A stretch of DNA of 64,000 nucleotides, from assembly GCF_028858725.1 (NCBI RefSeq), contig NC_084771.1:10630915-10694914 (forward strand), written 5' to 3'. The notes beneath the pieces were generated by a model, which saw only the letters and a program-made list of their open reading frames with translations, was not told the DNA's origin and ran no database searches. Source of the stretch: Colius striatus (lineage: Eukaryota; Chordata; Aves; Coliiformes; Coliidae). Shown one piece after another: positions 1 through 13,043 of this stretch (its first letter is position 1; each line of letters begins with the position of its first letter). The position numbers and the translations under genes are program-made.

Positions 1-3000
1 GGGATCAGCCATGTCCTTAGGACCTGCCTGAGGGTAAATCACAGAGGCATGATAGATGCCAAGGGCCCCATCAGAGCTAAGGCAACCTTTTAGGTTCCTC
101 TTTGGCATTTCAGCTGTCTGCTGCAGCAACCTACAAAGCAGAGGTTTTGGGCACCTTGAGGTCCTGTGCAAGTTGGTCTTGATTGTGTTAAACTACTCCC
201 ATAATAGATAAGGCTTTAAGTGACCTAAGTGCTAAACCAAAATGCATTGCACTTTTTCAATTCAGAGTTTACTCTGGGCTGACAAGTGTACTTCTAAGAC
301 AAAAAAAATACACTAAAAGCCTTTAGAAGTCAACTCAGTTTGACCCTATTTATTACTTTTTTCCTACTTCTTGAAATTAGGAGATAAATTTCAGAAGTAT
401 TGCATGGCTCTACATACACCATCCTCTAGTGCTTCTGCTTTCTTATTCCCACCTATGAAGCTGGAACACTAAACCTTACCCACTCCAAAGCTCTAATGTT
501 TGTGCCCAGGCTTGCAGACACTCACTTCTTAGGATAGTTTGGGCACAACTGATAGGAGAAGAAAGCAGTAAGAAAAAACACAGGTTTGTGCATGTACATG
601 TACACTCCTAGGATGAAGATGAGATGGAGTGCAGGATTAGACACTTGCCCTCCTCTCCTGCTACCACCACTTGCTTCTGCCAACTGCATTTTGCCATCCT
701 TGCTGTTTGTAAAGCTGCAAAACGATGGACATTGGTACTAGATACGACAAACAAAAGTGACCAACAGTGATCTCAACAATGAAGATTCCTCCTTGGACTT
801 AGGATTAGCCTCTAACCTAGACTTCTGGGTTAACAGGTAGTTAAGAGATGCTATTTCTACACCACACATGCAGCTCTACCCAAATGGAAAAGAAAACAAA
901 AAAGAGGAAGGGAATGTTTGTTGCCAAAATCTGCACTTCACCAAGATGGCACCAATGCTGCTAAGACAAGTGTGATGCTTTGTCAGTCTCCTCTTGCTCT
1001 CTCTTCACCTCACACATTCCCATCCAAGACAAGAATCAGGCATATTTTCTGCAGAAGCTTGGCCTGTAGGCTGGAAGTATAAATCACTCCCTTCTGTGCT
1101 AGCTCTGCCACTTGACTGGTCATCAGCTGTCAATGAATACACCTGACCTGAGACACCAAAGCCCACAAATCTTGCCTCAAATTTATATATCTTGCTAAAG
1201 AAGAAATTTCTTTGTGGCAAAGAAGTGATTTATAGACCCGTGGATCTTCACTCAGCTCAGGGCAGAGGCAACAGATGAGTTTTTCAGCACTGCTATTGTG
1301 AGCCACATATTTATATCTCCTACTCTTGCAGTACTTAACACAGCACCTCTGATTTACAAACCCCCACACCTGCCTGTTCACTGTCATTCAGGCTGAGCAA
1401 CAAGCTGTGTAATGTCAGTGCTGAACATGTCTCCCAGGGTGTCTTGATCAGCACCCAAAACCAACTCTGTCCCAGTGATGCTCTCTGGGCCCATCAGCAG
1501 CTCATTCCCCTTTCCAGATCCACATCCCTCCTAGATACCACCACTGGAGACGCAAAGTTTCTTAACTAACCCTTCCCAAACTTCATCAGTATTCTTGCTT
1601 TAGTGAAGTTTCGATTTTGTGCTGCCTTTGTAAGGGTGTTTTAATGTCTTTAAGGCTCTCTTAGCAATCAAAAACAGGGCTGGTTTTCCTGAGATGACTC
1701 AGGGCACAGAACATCCTGTTTCTCATGGGCTCAGGAGCAACACTGTGTCAAAACAGAACAGCACTTTGGTTTCCATGCAGGGCCTGAAAAAGGCTGCAAA
1801 ACCCTACAGCTCCCCTGAAGATAAACCAAACATGTCCATGAACTGGTCAGCACCAGATCCTGAACATCTCTATGTTCCAGGAGCTTATCTGTACAGCATA
1901 CCTACAACCAAAACAGCCCTTCTAAGTCAAAAGAAGCAGTTTATGCCTGGGAAGCAAAGCAGGACCTAAAGGGAAGAGAGAGAAAAGGAAGGACTGAACC
2001 CCTTCATCTATCTGTCCTCAGGTTTATAACTCAGCCCACAAAAAGTCAGGAAGGAAAACAGAAATGATGCAAGATGGCAATCCAGAAGGTCACAAGTGAC
2101 TGAAATACCACTGGTCCATCCCTGCACATGTTCCCTGGAAGCCAACAGCCAACCCAAGGAGGCTGGAGAAGTCAGTCTCACTTACTGCCAACTTACTGCT
2201 TCTAGGATGGAAAAACAGACACAGACGCCAGGTTCTCCCTGGAAATCACATTTCTGGAAGGCAGTTCATCAGATATCAAAGGGAAAATGAATACAATAAA
2301 GGACTGGTAAGAAAGGGCAGCAAAGAGGAGGGAAAGAGTTGCAGAGTCACAATCACAGAATATCAGTTCTTCCTCTCGATTCCAGATGAGAAATTCCTGG
2401 CTCCTAGATCATCCTTTGTTTGTCTGTCCTAGAGAAACAGCAAGGGCTAAATCTCTTCTGCCTTATTCACTACCTTGCATCACATTAGTTGTCAGCTAGA
2501 AAATCTATTGGCTTTTGGACAACCCAGAGTCTTGTATGTTGGATACCAGTGAAACCAGACTCAAAAATACACAAATGAAAAACACGAACCACAGAATAAC
2601 CAAGGTCTCCAGGCTTTAAATGCATGGCACAGCGTAGATGAAAACCAACCCCACCCAAGCAAGGAAACATCAGGCAAATGGGCCAATTCTTCCAGTCTTT
2701 TCTGGAGTTTTCCTAGAGAAAGACATGGACATCCCCAGGCCCACAACAGCTTTTATCTCCCCGACTAGAAGCGGCGTGTGCAAGAGAAGGGCAAAGTGGA
2801 TTCTGCCTAATCTGCAAAACACTTTGGTTAAAGAATCAGGGACATTAACTTGTCACTGAGATAGTGCTTGTAGCAGTACCAAACCCAAAGGACACGTGGT
2901 TAAAAAGGGAAAAATAAAACCCCTTAAAAACACAGAGCAAATCTAAAACATCTAAGAGCAGACCTGAAACATCACAGTTCCCTCCACTTGCATGGAACAC

Positions 3001-3280
3001 TCATCCAAAGGAATGGGAGGCCCAATGCCTCCATCAGAGCATAACACCTTTGATACACATTGAAGGGAAATGAATCCAGGGAGGAAAGGATAACACATCC
3101 ATTCTTTTAAGCTACAAAAATAACTCTAATAACAACAGGAAAAATCCCCATCTGTGGCTGAAGGAACCACAGATTCAGGAAGCTGTTAGTAAAGCATATT
3201 ATTAGTTTCCGAGGCCAAACATGCAGCAGGTAAATACAAGTCCTGAAGCAGGCAGAGGCACATTACAAACACCACCTTAC
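1..3280 (-). other. ARHGEF9: ARHGEF9 intron, downstream part (runs off the window)
   Basis: This is non-coding sequence downstream (minus sense) of the donor at 3280. I searched the minus strand for the next expected exon, the SH3 start with a WDHV-type motif, and did not find it, so that exon should lie before base 1. Open frames here are short and resemble no family I know. I recognise no interspersed repeat in it. The intron assignment is inferred from the donor. Confidence 0.55.
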
Positions 3281-3390
3281 CCTACTGATCTGCAGCTTCT
3301 CAGCTCCAGGCCTGAAGAGGTTCCATCGACGTCCACCGTTCCTGCAGTTCCTGCGCACCTTCAGAGTCTTTGAAGCCTGTTCGTTCTCAG
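3281..3390 (-). CDS. ARHGEF9: ARHGEF9 coding exon just before the SH3 exon, with APC-binding-core-like motif
   Basis: On the minus strand a pyrimidine-rich tract and GGCAG acceptor (AG at 3391-3392) precede the exon, and a GTAAGG donor (3280 downward) follows it. The 110 bases complete a split codon with 2 bases and then give 36 open codons. This phase fits the donor of the exon at 6038-6185. The exon ends RPGAEKLQISR. That lines up without gaps with QPGGEQLAINE, the segment directly before SH3 in human SPATA13 (recalled sequence), and the collybistin common region LITGDSIV would follow exactly where LISDGNVV follows in SPATA13. In Asef this segment (GGEQLA) is the core contacting the APC armadillo repeats. 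Here it reads GAEKLQ (3290-3307), so Glu and Leu are kept and other positions differ. The first half (VRRNCRNGGRRW) is basic and I do not recognise it. The exon is inferred from splice sites, phase and alignment. Confidence 0.72.
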
Positions 3391-6037
3391 CTGCCAGGAT
3401 AAAATCCACAGGAAAAAAAAGAGAAGGGAGAAATGACAAAAGATAAATGCTGTGCTTTAGCTCAGGCTGGGGGCGGAGGCTGTTCTTTTAAATGAAAGAA
3501 ACAAAATTGTTTGCAAGAGACTCATTCAACCTCTTCTTTAGAAAAAGAGAGCAGAGAGTATATTTAGGTGCTTTATTCAGTGCTCTTGGGATACAAGAAA
3601 AATAGTGCAGCTTGGATACTACAAAAAGGCAGGCACAAGCCAAGAGCCCAGAGCCAGATTCAGAGGTGGTGCGAGCAGGTGGGGTCAGACAAGCTGGGTG
3701 TGAAGCCAGAATGCTCTCCCAGGAGCACTAGGCAGCACAAGAGTCTCATCTGCATGCACCAGTAATAAAAGCACAATAGCTGCTTGGGTCGTAACTGCTA
3801 ACAGCACCTCTGCAGTTTGGACCTGCAGAAATCCCAGCTTTACAGTCGCTGTGGTCCATATGATGCAATGCCTTGAAAAAGAAACAGCACCTGGAATTTA
3901 TGCAGAAAACAAAAGTGGAAAAGTCCATAGAAGCTGTTTTTCAAAGCAACTGGGCTACTTCTCACCCCAAGCATTTCAGGCCAGTCCCTCACAGACACAG
4001 TTCTGATCTAGCTTCAAGCGAGCTATACCACTCGCACCAAATCCCAGCCTGGCCCTACAGATGGTACACACTCAAGCACAAAACAGCTTGTAAAGAACAA
4101 GCAAATGGTGGAGGAGAACTGGCAACTCACCTTTGAAAATTAACTCTGCTTTTCTAATAAACCCAAATTTTCAGCTCATCATTTTATCCCCCTCTTTCTG
4201 GGGTGAAGCTGCCATTCTGTGCATGGGGTTTTCCCCACTCACATTTGGCAAGGTTGGGCTTTTATCTCTTTTTTCTGTCAGTCTCTTCACATCCCCTGGC
4301 CTGGAGTGACAGCCACTGGGAGGAAGGAAACAGAGCTGAGCAGTGCTCATGTCCTCACAGCTGCTGCCAGCACAGGCTCCTGTCACTGGGAGCATAGGGT
4401 CTGGGCAGTGCACATACACGTGTGTGTATGCAAACACACACTCACAAGTGGGTCCATCCCTTGGAGGCTTGTCATCCCATCCATGGAGAAAGGCAGCTAC
4501 AGAAAACAGCTAAATTCTGGAATTCTTCCCAAAAGGGGCACATGGCTAATTTGGTTTGGCTGATTCACCTCTAACCCAGGCAAAGCTTTCAGACTGTGCC
4601 AATCCTGAGTTATTTGTCCAGATAACAAAGGGTAAATGGCCCCAGGCTTTGGGAAAACTGAGATCCACACCCCTGCTCCTGGGCTCCAGGTCACCTTTAC
4701 CATACAGGAGCAAAACACAGACACTCCAGGTGCTCTGGACTCCGCTCTGCCCAGGAGAGCGGCACAGAGTGCAGCAGGGCTGGGACCCTGCCGCAGCCCT
4801 GGCATGGCTGGGTGGGCAGCAATCCTGCTTTTCTTCCAGCGTTGCTGGGAGAGAGATTGCACTGAGACCTATTTCCTGAGCGATGCTGACGCAGGCAGCC
4901 TGCTGTTATTTTTAGCAACACGCGTTTCACTTTCCAGACTCGCAGAAAATGAAAGCGCAGGCCGAGTGCCGATGACAGCGAGAGGCTGCTCGTGGGCTCC
5001 ACAGGCAACGTGCCCATGGAGTAGCACTCGGGAGCAACGTGCAAACACGGTAATGCTCACATTGAGGGATGCGTGTGTCACTCCCCGTGCGCTACAAACG
5101 TGTGTGCGCCCCAACAGAAGAGCTGTTAATTAAAGAGGCAGCCACTCTGCCTTTTGCTTCCTAGTTGTTCTCATCCCTGACGTGCTGCCACCATCCATTA
5201 ACTGCTCGGATCCCCAGCGTGCTCCTGAGCAATGCCAGCACAATCTGGCAGCACTCCCGTACTCGCCCATTGCTAAATCACAGGATTCTCGGTGTTAGCT
5301 GTATCCCTTCAGGAAATCATTTCCTTACTCTAATTATCAATCTTTTTAATTAGAGGTTCAAAAAAACCATGTCGTCTAGTCGACCATCAACCCATTTACC
5401 TGCCAACACAAGCCCCTTCCAGCAAATACATTCTGTCATGCTTTCTCTATTTGACCAGGATAAATGTACAGGATAACTCAACATAGTCTTTGGCTCATGA
5501 GATTCTCCTCTTCATCAGGAAAAGTATCCATAGGTGGAAAAAAAACCCCCTCATTTCTTGCTGTGTTTCCAAACAGACACCAGACTTTATTTGTTATCTC
5601 AGTATCCATCACCCCTTCACTTGCAAACGGCAAGAACTCACGAGAGAGGCTGGTAAGAGGACAGAAAGCCAAGAGGAAACTACTAAATGAAAACTCACAC
5701 AGAAGCTGCTGAACAGCTTTTACACCTTATGTGCCTATCTGTTCACCTTCCCATAACTAAATTATAGGGACTATGTTCAGAGACAATAAAGAGAGAAAAT
5801 AGCCTTGTATCATAAACACACTGTATACAAAAGATCTTACTAGCTGGCAAGAAACGCTTTCACATGTGGCTCTCAGAGCTCCCTCACCTGGCTCCAGGCT
5901 TGTAACAAGCATGGATGCAAGTCACAGTTCTGACTTTTCAGCCCATACCAGCCTTGGCTTGCTCTGCAGGATGGGTAAGACCTAAAAAAATCCATCAAAG
6001 CTGGGAGAAAAACAAGACAAGCCAAAAAGGTACTCAC
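3391..6037 (-). other. ARHGEF9: ARHGEF9 intron
   Basis: This intron of about 2.6 kb has a GTGAGT donor (6037 downward) and a GGCAG acceptor (3391-3392) on the minus strand. I see no recognisable interspersed repeat. The stretch 4860-5130 has more CpG than its surroundings and holds a TGCTGACGCAGGCA element (resembling a MARE) and a TTAATTAA site. It could be regulatory, but nothing else supports that. Confidence 0.6.
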
Positions 6038-6185
6038 CGCGTCTTCTGAGCAAGTGCTGCATACGCACTCCCACCTGGTCCAGCCCCATTGGGGTGCTCT
6101 GGGAGAGGGGCTCCGAGCGACATCTCTCCACAAGAGCTTTGAAGGGTGGTGCTTGTGAGGGTGGCTCAGAAGGATGAGGCAGTGT
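6038..6185 (-). CDS. ARHGEF9: ARHGEF9 coding exon with Asef-family APC-binding-region (ABR) motif
   Basis: The minus-strand acceptor is TTTTCTTGCCAG (AG at 6186-6187) and the donor is G|GTGAGTACC (intron from 6037). The 148 bases give 49 complete codons plus one base, so the exon starts in phase 0, matching the end of the large exon at 13044, and ends in phase 1, matching the exon at 3390. The peptide contains APPFKAL, then PLSQSTPMGLDQVG, then LLRRR. Human SPATA13 has VPPYKAV and TFSQSTPIGLDRVG, and ARHGEF4 has PLSQSAPTGLNHMG, in the N-terminal APC-binding region ahead of SH3 (both recalled). In those proteins the ABR takes part in release of SH3-mediated autoinhibition when APC binds. Standard human collybistin isoforms start just before SH3 and lack this exon, as far as I recall. 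Whether this version binds APC cannot be told from sequence. Confidence 0.85.
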
Positions 6186-9100
6186 CTGGCAAGAAAAGGG
6201 TCTCAGAATTACCAATACTTGCCAAACCTCGGATAAAGCGATCATAGAACATTTAATAATACATATCATTTTCAAGATACCACAAGGCAGCTCAGACTTA
6301 CAGCAATCTGCTCCCACTTCCTTATTTTTAACTGAAAAATTAAGACTTGCTGGTCCTGATGTTGGGAGTGCCCTGACTCCCCCTGCATGGGGCTCACATC
6401 TTGAACATAGCTTATGGACCAATAACTTTGAGGCACTTCTGAGAGAAACGCACAATGAAGACATCCACTTCAGTCAGAAGCACCATTCTGACTACATCAC
6501 CAAGTCCCAGCAGGTGCACACATAGGGAGTAAATCGGCCACTGTTGAGGATCCACTACTAGCTATAACATTTTAGGTTGGCTTCACAGTGGCTGCTTTCT
6601 AAGGGACAGCAAACCAGCAGCCAAGGAGATAAGCTGGTTGACAGAATAAGGCCTCACACACTAGCCACAAACCACAATGCCCAAGCAAGGGACTAGACCA
6701 TGTTTGGAGACGGTGATGATGCAGGTCCATGGCAATGCAAATGAGTCAGTTTACAGGCTGGGGTCAGGTCCAGCAAGGGTAATCGAGGTCAGGCCTATGT
6801 CACCACTGGGCACATCCATAGTGGTGAGGCAACTCCAAGGTCAAGCCAGGAAATAAAGCCTCAGGTTGATGTCTAGCCCAGGAGGGCCCATGGCCAGGCA
6901 AAAGCATAGCCACAGCTGAGTAGAAACCAGCACTCCTCCCGGGCAGCTCAAGGACAACCCAGGGCAGAGCTTAAACAGGCTGATAGGCCCAGGGGTGTGG
7001 TATAGAGGCCCCAGATGAGATTGCTTAGGGTCATTAGGAGCAATTAGTATATTCAAATCACAGTGGGCAACTGAAATGAACTAGGAGATGCATCCTCAGG
7101 GGATAAATAAACATAACAGCACTGCTTTGCTACTGGAGTCAGTGGGACCGTAAAGAGCCTTCTAGAGAGAGAAAGGACTCTCCAAGTGTAGATGAATTTG
7201 AATCTACAAAATTGCAAAAGAAGGTATAAGACTCACAGACTGTCCTTCAAAAGCTCTTACATTGCTCAGCTGCTAATAGAGGTCTAACACAAATGCACCA
7301 AACCTCCTGCAACCCAAGAGCTGTAAAATCAAGTGAAAAAAATCAACAGAAAAATCAGCTACAAAGGCCAGAAAAAAACAGGTGCTCCTCACTAGGAGGC
7401 TTCTAGTCTCGGCTACAGACAGATGTCATACTTCCACAGCCCTGCTAATAACTGGGTGCCTCACATAGTTCAGTGTATCTGTCCTCAAGAGTCCAGGAAC
7501 CCCACCTTTCACTGATGTCCTATTATCTTAATTTACAGATAAAGAATGAAACAGACAGGCTATAATTATCCCAAAGGGACAGGGGGAGTAAGGCTTGATC
7601 TCCCATTCCCTGCTCCCAGCATCATGTCCAGTGACCCAGCATGCTTCTCTTGACTGGGTAACAGCTGGGAGGAGGTAAAAGCCACAGCAAACCTTCTGCC
7701 CAGAGAAGTTTTGGACACATAGTCCCTCGTAACATATAGGCCAGCAATGCCCAGAGGTCCCCAGTCACATCACTACTCCGATGGCACTCTTGGCTTGTTT
7801 ATACTTTGATGCTGAGAACTAGATGAAGACAACACATGGAAATCTGAATTATCCACATGTTCAGTGGCGGGCTATGTGTACATGTAAAGCCTATGAGCTT
7901 TGCAAACTCAACCTGCCTTTCCCTGGCAGTGCTAAAAATACATTTCCCCAAAAAAATATCCCACTATAGATAGCACTAAATATAAGCTTTAATTCAAGAT
8001 TTTGTTAGCACCTCATGCTTATTAAAAATACTAAAATCTGAACAGCTTGGAGATAGGCTTTAGAGGTTTTTGTCTCCTCTAAAAATAAGATGATTGTCAG
8101 ACATAACCATATTAAAAGCCATGAATACACAGAATCTTCATTCTGCAACTAAACTGAACCACGGTCTTTTGGCAACAGAAGGATTTAGAAAGTGCTATTT
8201 CTTAATTTGGAAGCATGATGAAGTCTTTTGTAAGCACAACTACCAGCAGTAGGCTGAGACATGAGCCAGTTTACTGCCAATAACCAGGAGATGGATAGAT
8301 CAGCTCTCAGAAATACCCATTTCCTGGTTAGTGTCATTCAACACCGTGGGGAGGGAAAAGACAAATCCACTCAGCAGCCCCATTTCTGCAGCTGCTCCCA
8401 CAAGTTCTGTAACAGAGAGACAATAAAACAATTTCAAGCTAAAAGTCCCCGTGAGAACTTGTTGCACATCACTTGCAATTTCTCATCAAACACAGAAAAA
8501 GAAAGTTGCTTTATCTTCCTCTCATGAAATGGCAGCAGCGGCACTAAAGTCAAACTCCAAACCTGTGGGAGGATCTGAGCTATGCCCCAGCTATCAGACA
8601 GCAAATCTGCAAACACATCCTCTGGCATGTGCACACTCAGGCAAATCAGTAATCCTGTGCTTCCAGTTAGACCCACCGCACAGGGAGAGGCTCTGCCTTT
8701 CCCACACAGAACAACCAAGCGCACAGCCATTGTGGAGAGATCACAAACCCTCCTCACGCCGTGAAAGCACCAGTCCTGTGCCATCGCCACGGGCTGCCCG
8801 TGGCCTGACCACTCTGCGACAGAGAGCACACCTTTAAGGCACCTTGGCTCAGCAGAACAAGCTCAATGGTCCCTCAAGAGGAACACCTGGAACCATCTGC
8901 TGGGATGCTGGGAGGTCCCAGTTTGAACAGACAGCATCTTACAGGGCTCTGAAACCAAACTGGCTGGGAAACCCAGGGCATCCCAGCTCAGCCTGGCATC
9001 CCAGCTCAGCCTGGCATCCCAGCTCAGCCTGGCATCCCAGCTCAGCCTGGCATCTCATCCTGTGAGACAGACACCTTTTGCCCAGGCTGAGCAGCCTGTA

Positions 9101-12100
9101 CAAGTCTCATTTTCACACTTCTGGCAATCACAATTCCCCTGGAAAATGGCATCACAAAACCAACCGGTGCTTGCACGCAGCCTCAACAGCAGCAAGCTGC
9201 AGTCTGTAAACCTTCTGGAGATAAAATTCAGACCCCTAGGGAAAAAGATAAGGTTTTCAGCGCTGTAAAAATAAACTCTTAATTCACAAATGAGCCGGCA
9301 GAGGGCACAGAGAGACTGCGATGAAAGCCCTCTGCTCCTTCCCTGCAAGGCTGCCACAAGGAAAAACACTCTGGCACGAGCAGGGAGGATAGACTCTGTT
9401 AGCAACAAGCCTGATTCAAGTTTCTGAGTCCTAAAACCTCTAAAGCGACGCCTGAAATATATATTTAGATGTATACTTTACAATCTTTCTTCATGTCACT
9501 CTCAAAGGAGGTATGAAATCTGCCACAAACCATTGCATGATTTGAAACCCCAGCAGAAATGATGGAACCACAAAGTATGATACCTATGAGGTATCAAAGC
9601 TTCCTTCCACCAAAGCATTGTCTCGAGCTACTGGAAGTGGTCAAATAGAACTTCTGGGGCAATGCCTGACTCCCTGCAGCAGCATTCTTCCTGCTAGGAT
9701 GCTGTGAGGTTTTCAGAGGTGAGGTGAGGATAATTCACTTCAGTAGGGACATGGAAAATGGAAAGTTTGATAGTTTGAGCATGAGGACCTTAAACTATCC
9801 AAAATATAGTAAAACCTCTATGTCATCTTTCAGTTTATTTCTCATACCTCTCAAAATAAGAAAGGCACTTTCACTGTTGAATTGCAGCTGTGTGAACAGT
9901 GAAATCAGTAATTTATTTCCCATTGACAATCTAATTTGACCTTTGCTGTTCTTTCAGTTATTAAAAATGTCTTTAATCTCCACTGTTTCACAGGTTCCCA
10001 GAACAAATGAGAATTTGGGCTGTGGTCTGAAAAAACTAAGGAAGAGACAGTTTGAGAAGTGGTTTTCTACCTTTCTACAGTTGCTCTTCTTATTAAATGC
10101 TGCTTGCAATGCTATTTCCTTTACAGCATTAAGACCAAATCCTACTGAGCTGTTACTTGCTTGTAACACAGAATCATCACTCAGCTTCTGCCCAAAGGCA
10201 TTCCAATTTTAAAAGGCAAGCCTAGGAAAGCAAGAAACAGGGGTGATAACTGCAGGAGAGTACAGCTAAATGGATTTGCTGTACTGCTAGGACCAATGTG
10301 CAGGTCCTCTAAACCCCACTCCAGCATCCTCTGTGCTACACCAGCCTCAGTCTCTCATCTCTCTCAGTGAAAACTATTGCTTTTGTGCTTTTTGTGGGAC
10401 AAAGTGTAGGTTGTTTTGAACTTATTTCCTTGAGCTATTCCTGCTCTACCCTGTTAACACACTTTATAACTGTTGGAGCGCTTGCTTACAGCAGCTGACC
10501 AAGCCAAGCCATCCCATCCTGGCAGCACCTTCTCCCTACTTGTGGCTGAGCATTTCACTTGAAATACAAATCCTTCAATTAATGCAGAGCAGCCCGGAGT
10601 GGAGGCAGCAGGGCCAACAACTGTCCTGGGGAACAGGTGCCAGCAAAGAGCTGGATTTAGCCCTAAAACAATAAAAGGCTGGAGTCTGCTGCCGCTGTCA
10701 TGCTCAGGCTGAAGTTATTCCTCTTGCATGTTTATTTTTGGTGAAACGTTTCCGAGTGCCACTCCCTGATGAGAGACAGGCAAGTAAATCCCTCGGGTAT
10801 CTCAGGACGTTTGCTACTGGAGCTGCTGGCAGACTCTCTAGGTCCCTCCTATCCCGAAGTATCCCTCCTTTAGCCTCACTCCTGACTGCTCTGGGTTTGA
10901 CGCTGCCACTGTGCAGTTCTAAACCTCTAGTCTGAATTTCTGGGATGTAAAAATGTTTCCAAACCAAGGCAGACCGTATGCTTTCCCTTCCCATCGTGCT
11001 GCTGCTCCTGCCTGGAGGCATCAGGCCTTCCGTCAGGCCGGAAGCCACGGCAGTCCGGAGGTTGTCCTGCTATCACCACACTTGACGGGAACCTGGGGGA
11101 GGTTTCCTGTCCAGTTATCTCAAGCACCATATTTAAGTTTCTTGCTGATGTTTGTGAGCTGCAACAGCTGAGCTGGGGCTTACCACATCTCCTGTTCACA
11201 CAGATGACCTGGGAAATCGCTCAGATTTTGCCCTGAGAGCTCTGCGATTAGACACACAGCCACTGCCCTCAGCTAGCAGAGATGTGGCTGCTCTCAAAAA
11301 AGACTGCCAATATTCTCCTTGGCTCCACTCAATCCTTTCATGTCACTGTTATCTTGCTCCTGCCAAGAATACTTTCAACTTGGTCCCTGTGAAGGGATAT
11401 CAAACCACAGCCCTCTCATTCAAGCTCCTCCTAAAATATTTCTTCCAGAGACCACAAGAAGTAACTAACCACTATTCACCCCCACTTCATAACTGTCTGG
11501 AATTACACAGCGAGCTTGTCTTGTTTTTTTTGTATTACACAAAATGGAGCAGAAAAACAAATCCAGGAATAACTAACAATGGTGCTGCCCATTTTAGCTG
11601 AGAGTCAGAAGTTCAGATTTTTTCCCCCTCCCCCAGCATTTCTAATCTGCTGCCAATTTTCAAACACTTCCCCTCTTGGCTCAGAAATTACAGTGACCCA
11701 TCTTCCAACAGCGAACAATGTCATCACCTCTGTCAAAGCCCAAAAGGAAAGGAGAAAGTTTCTTCATGACCCAATTTCCCTACCTGGCATCTTAAAAAAT
11801 TCCAAAAAAACCCATAATTTGAGCCTCACCTAATCAGCAGGGCCTCAAAAGAGCTGGGCTTCACAGTGGATCCCATCACAGCTTGGCCATGCACCCACAC
11901 CGAGTCCACAGCTGGCATAGAGCAGCATGAGCCTGGCATAGCTGAGTGCTACTGCTCACAGGGTTCTGCCCCACACACACAGATACGTGCAGAGGTACTA
12001 CACCGATGGATAGGAGTTAATGAGGGAGTCTGTCAGCTCCAGTAGGTTTTTTTCTCATCCCCTTATCCACAGGACTTCTGGGGTTTCCCAGCGTTAAGCT

Positions 12101-13043
12101 GGACAAGACAGACTTGTAATACTCACAACCCAGTCCAAAATGTACTGTCCACTTAAATGTTTTGACAGTTTTAAAGGCTTGTAACAAACAGGAATGCACT
12201 GCCATATAATCAGAGCCACCACCACTGCCCACCTTTCACTTAGGGCTGGGTATTTAACATCCAAAAGGCTATGTCATCTTGTGTAGAGATAAATACAAGG
12301 CAAGTCTGACTGGGCCCCTACTCAGCATGTAGTCACGTTAGGAAGGTATTTTACTGACACTATGCCCCCAGGCCCTTAGAAAGGCTTTGTTTTACAACAT
12401 CTGACAGGTTTGGAACAGGGAGAACTCATTTAGATCTGCCAGAGAAGTGATCTGATGAGCTCTACAAGACATGGGCCACATTTTCTCTTCTTCTGGGGTT
12501 TTCTTTCTGTTCTTACATTGCATGCCAGGACTCTGCTGGGTATTCTACATGCTCTGTTGTAACCAGCATCACCTAATAAAAACAAAAGGCCACCACTTTT
12601 ACTGTTTTTTTAGGTGAGAAAACACAAAGGCCATAATGTAATTGCTGAATGCCATTTGCCCACAGCACACTCCAAAACTCTCAATTCATCACTCTCCTTA
12701 CAAGTTTCTACTTCAAATGAACTCAAAGCAGATCAGAAAAAAAATAAAGGTAGTACCTAGAAATACATAAATTTCTGCTACAGGACCCTTCTAGAGGCAA
12801 TGAAACTAACAAATGGCCAAAGGGTTGTAGGAGGAGCAACTCTGGAGGTTAACACTAAAAGCTCAGGGATATGCCTGTTGACTTGACTCCCCCCAGACAT
12901 AAAAGCTGCCATCATTCACCTGACAGTCTGCGCAACTGACAATCCCAGTGAGAGACAGATAAAAATGCCCTCAAGTGCAAACCATCTTCATAAGATACAT
13001 AAGAGCATGGCCTTATTGAAAACATAGTAAAAGTTACTCATAC
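6186..13043 (-). other. ARHGEF9: ARHGEF9 intron
   Basis: This intron of about 6.9 kb lies between the 710-codon exon and the ABR exon. The donor GTATGAG starts at 13043 and the acceptor AG is at 6186-6187 (minus strand). Both flanking exons meet in phase 0, so no further coding exon is required here. Contents are unique sequence, an 18-bp tandem repeat at 8984-9055, and a locally CpG-richer stretch at about 10740-11100 of unknown meaning. Open frames up to about 130 codons occur and none resembles a known family. Confidence 0.65.
8984..9055. repeat. 18-bp tandem repeat, four copies
   Basis: Four head-to-tail copies of the 18-base unit CAGCTCAGCCTGGCATCC start at 8984, 9002, 9020 and 9038. 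They are identical except for the last base of copy four. A GGCATCC half-unit precedes them, and CAGCTCAGCCTGGCATC phasing decays after 9055. Since 18 is a multiple of three, a plus-strand frame reads SSAWHP four times, but that frame is intronic and has no other support. The near identity suggests a recent slippage or duplication event. Confidence 0.95.

Noticed and set aside
5982-6464. Minus-strand continuous frame of 160 codons taken as a single small gene
   Set aside because: Only its middle (6038-6185) is coding. Strong acceptor and donor sites cut the ends off, and the homology to Asef2 is confined to that part.
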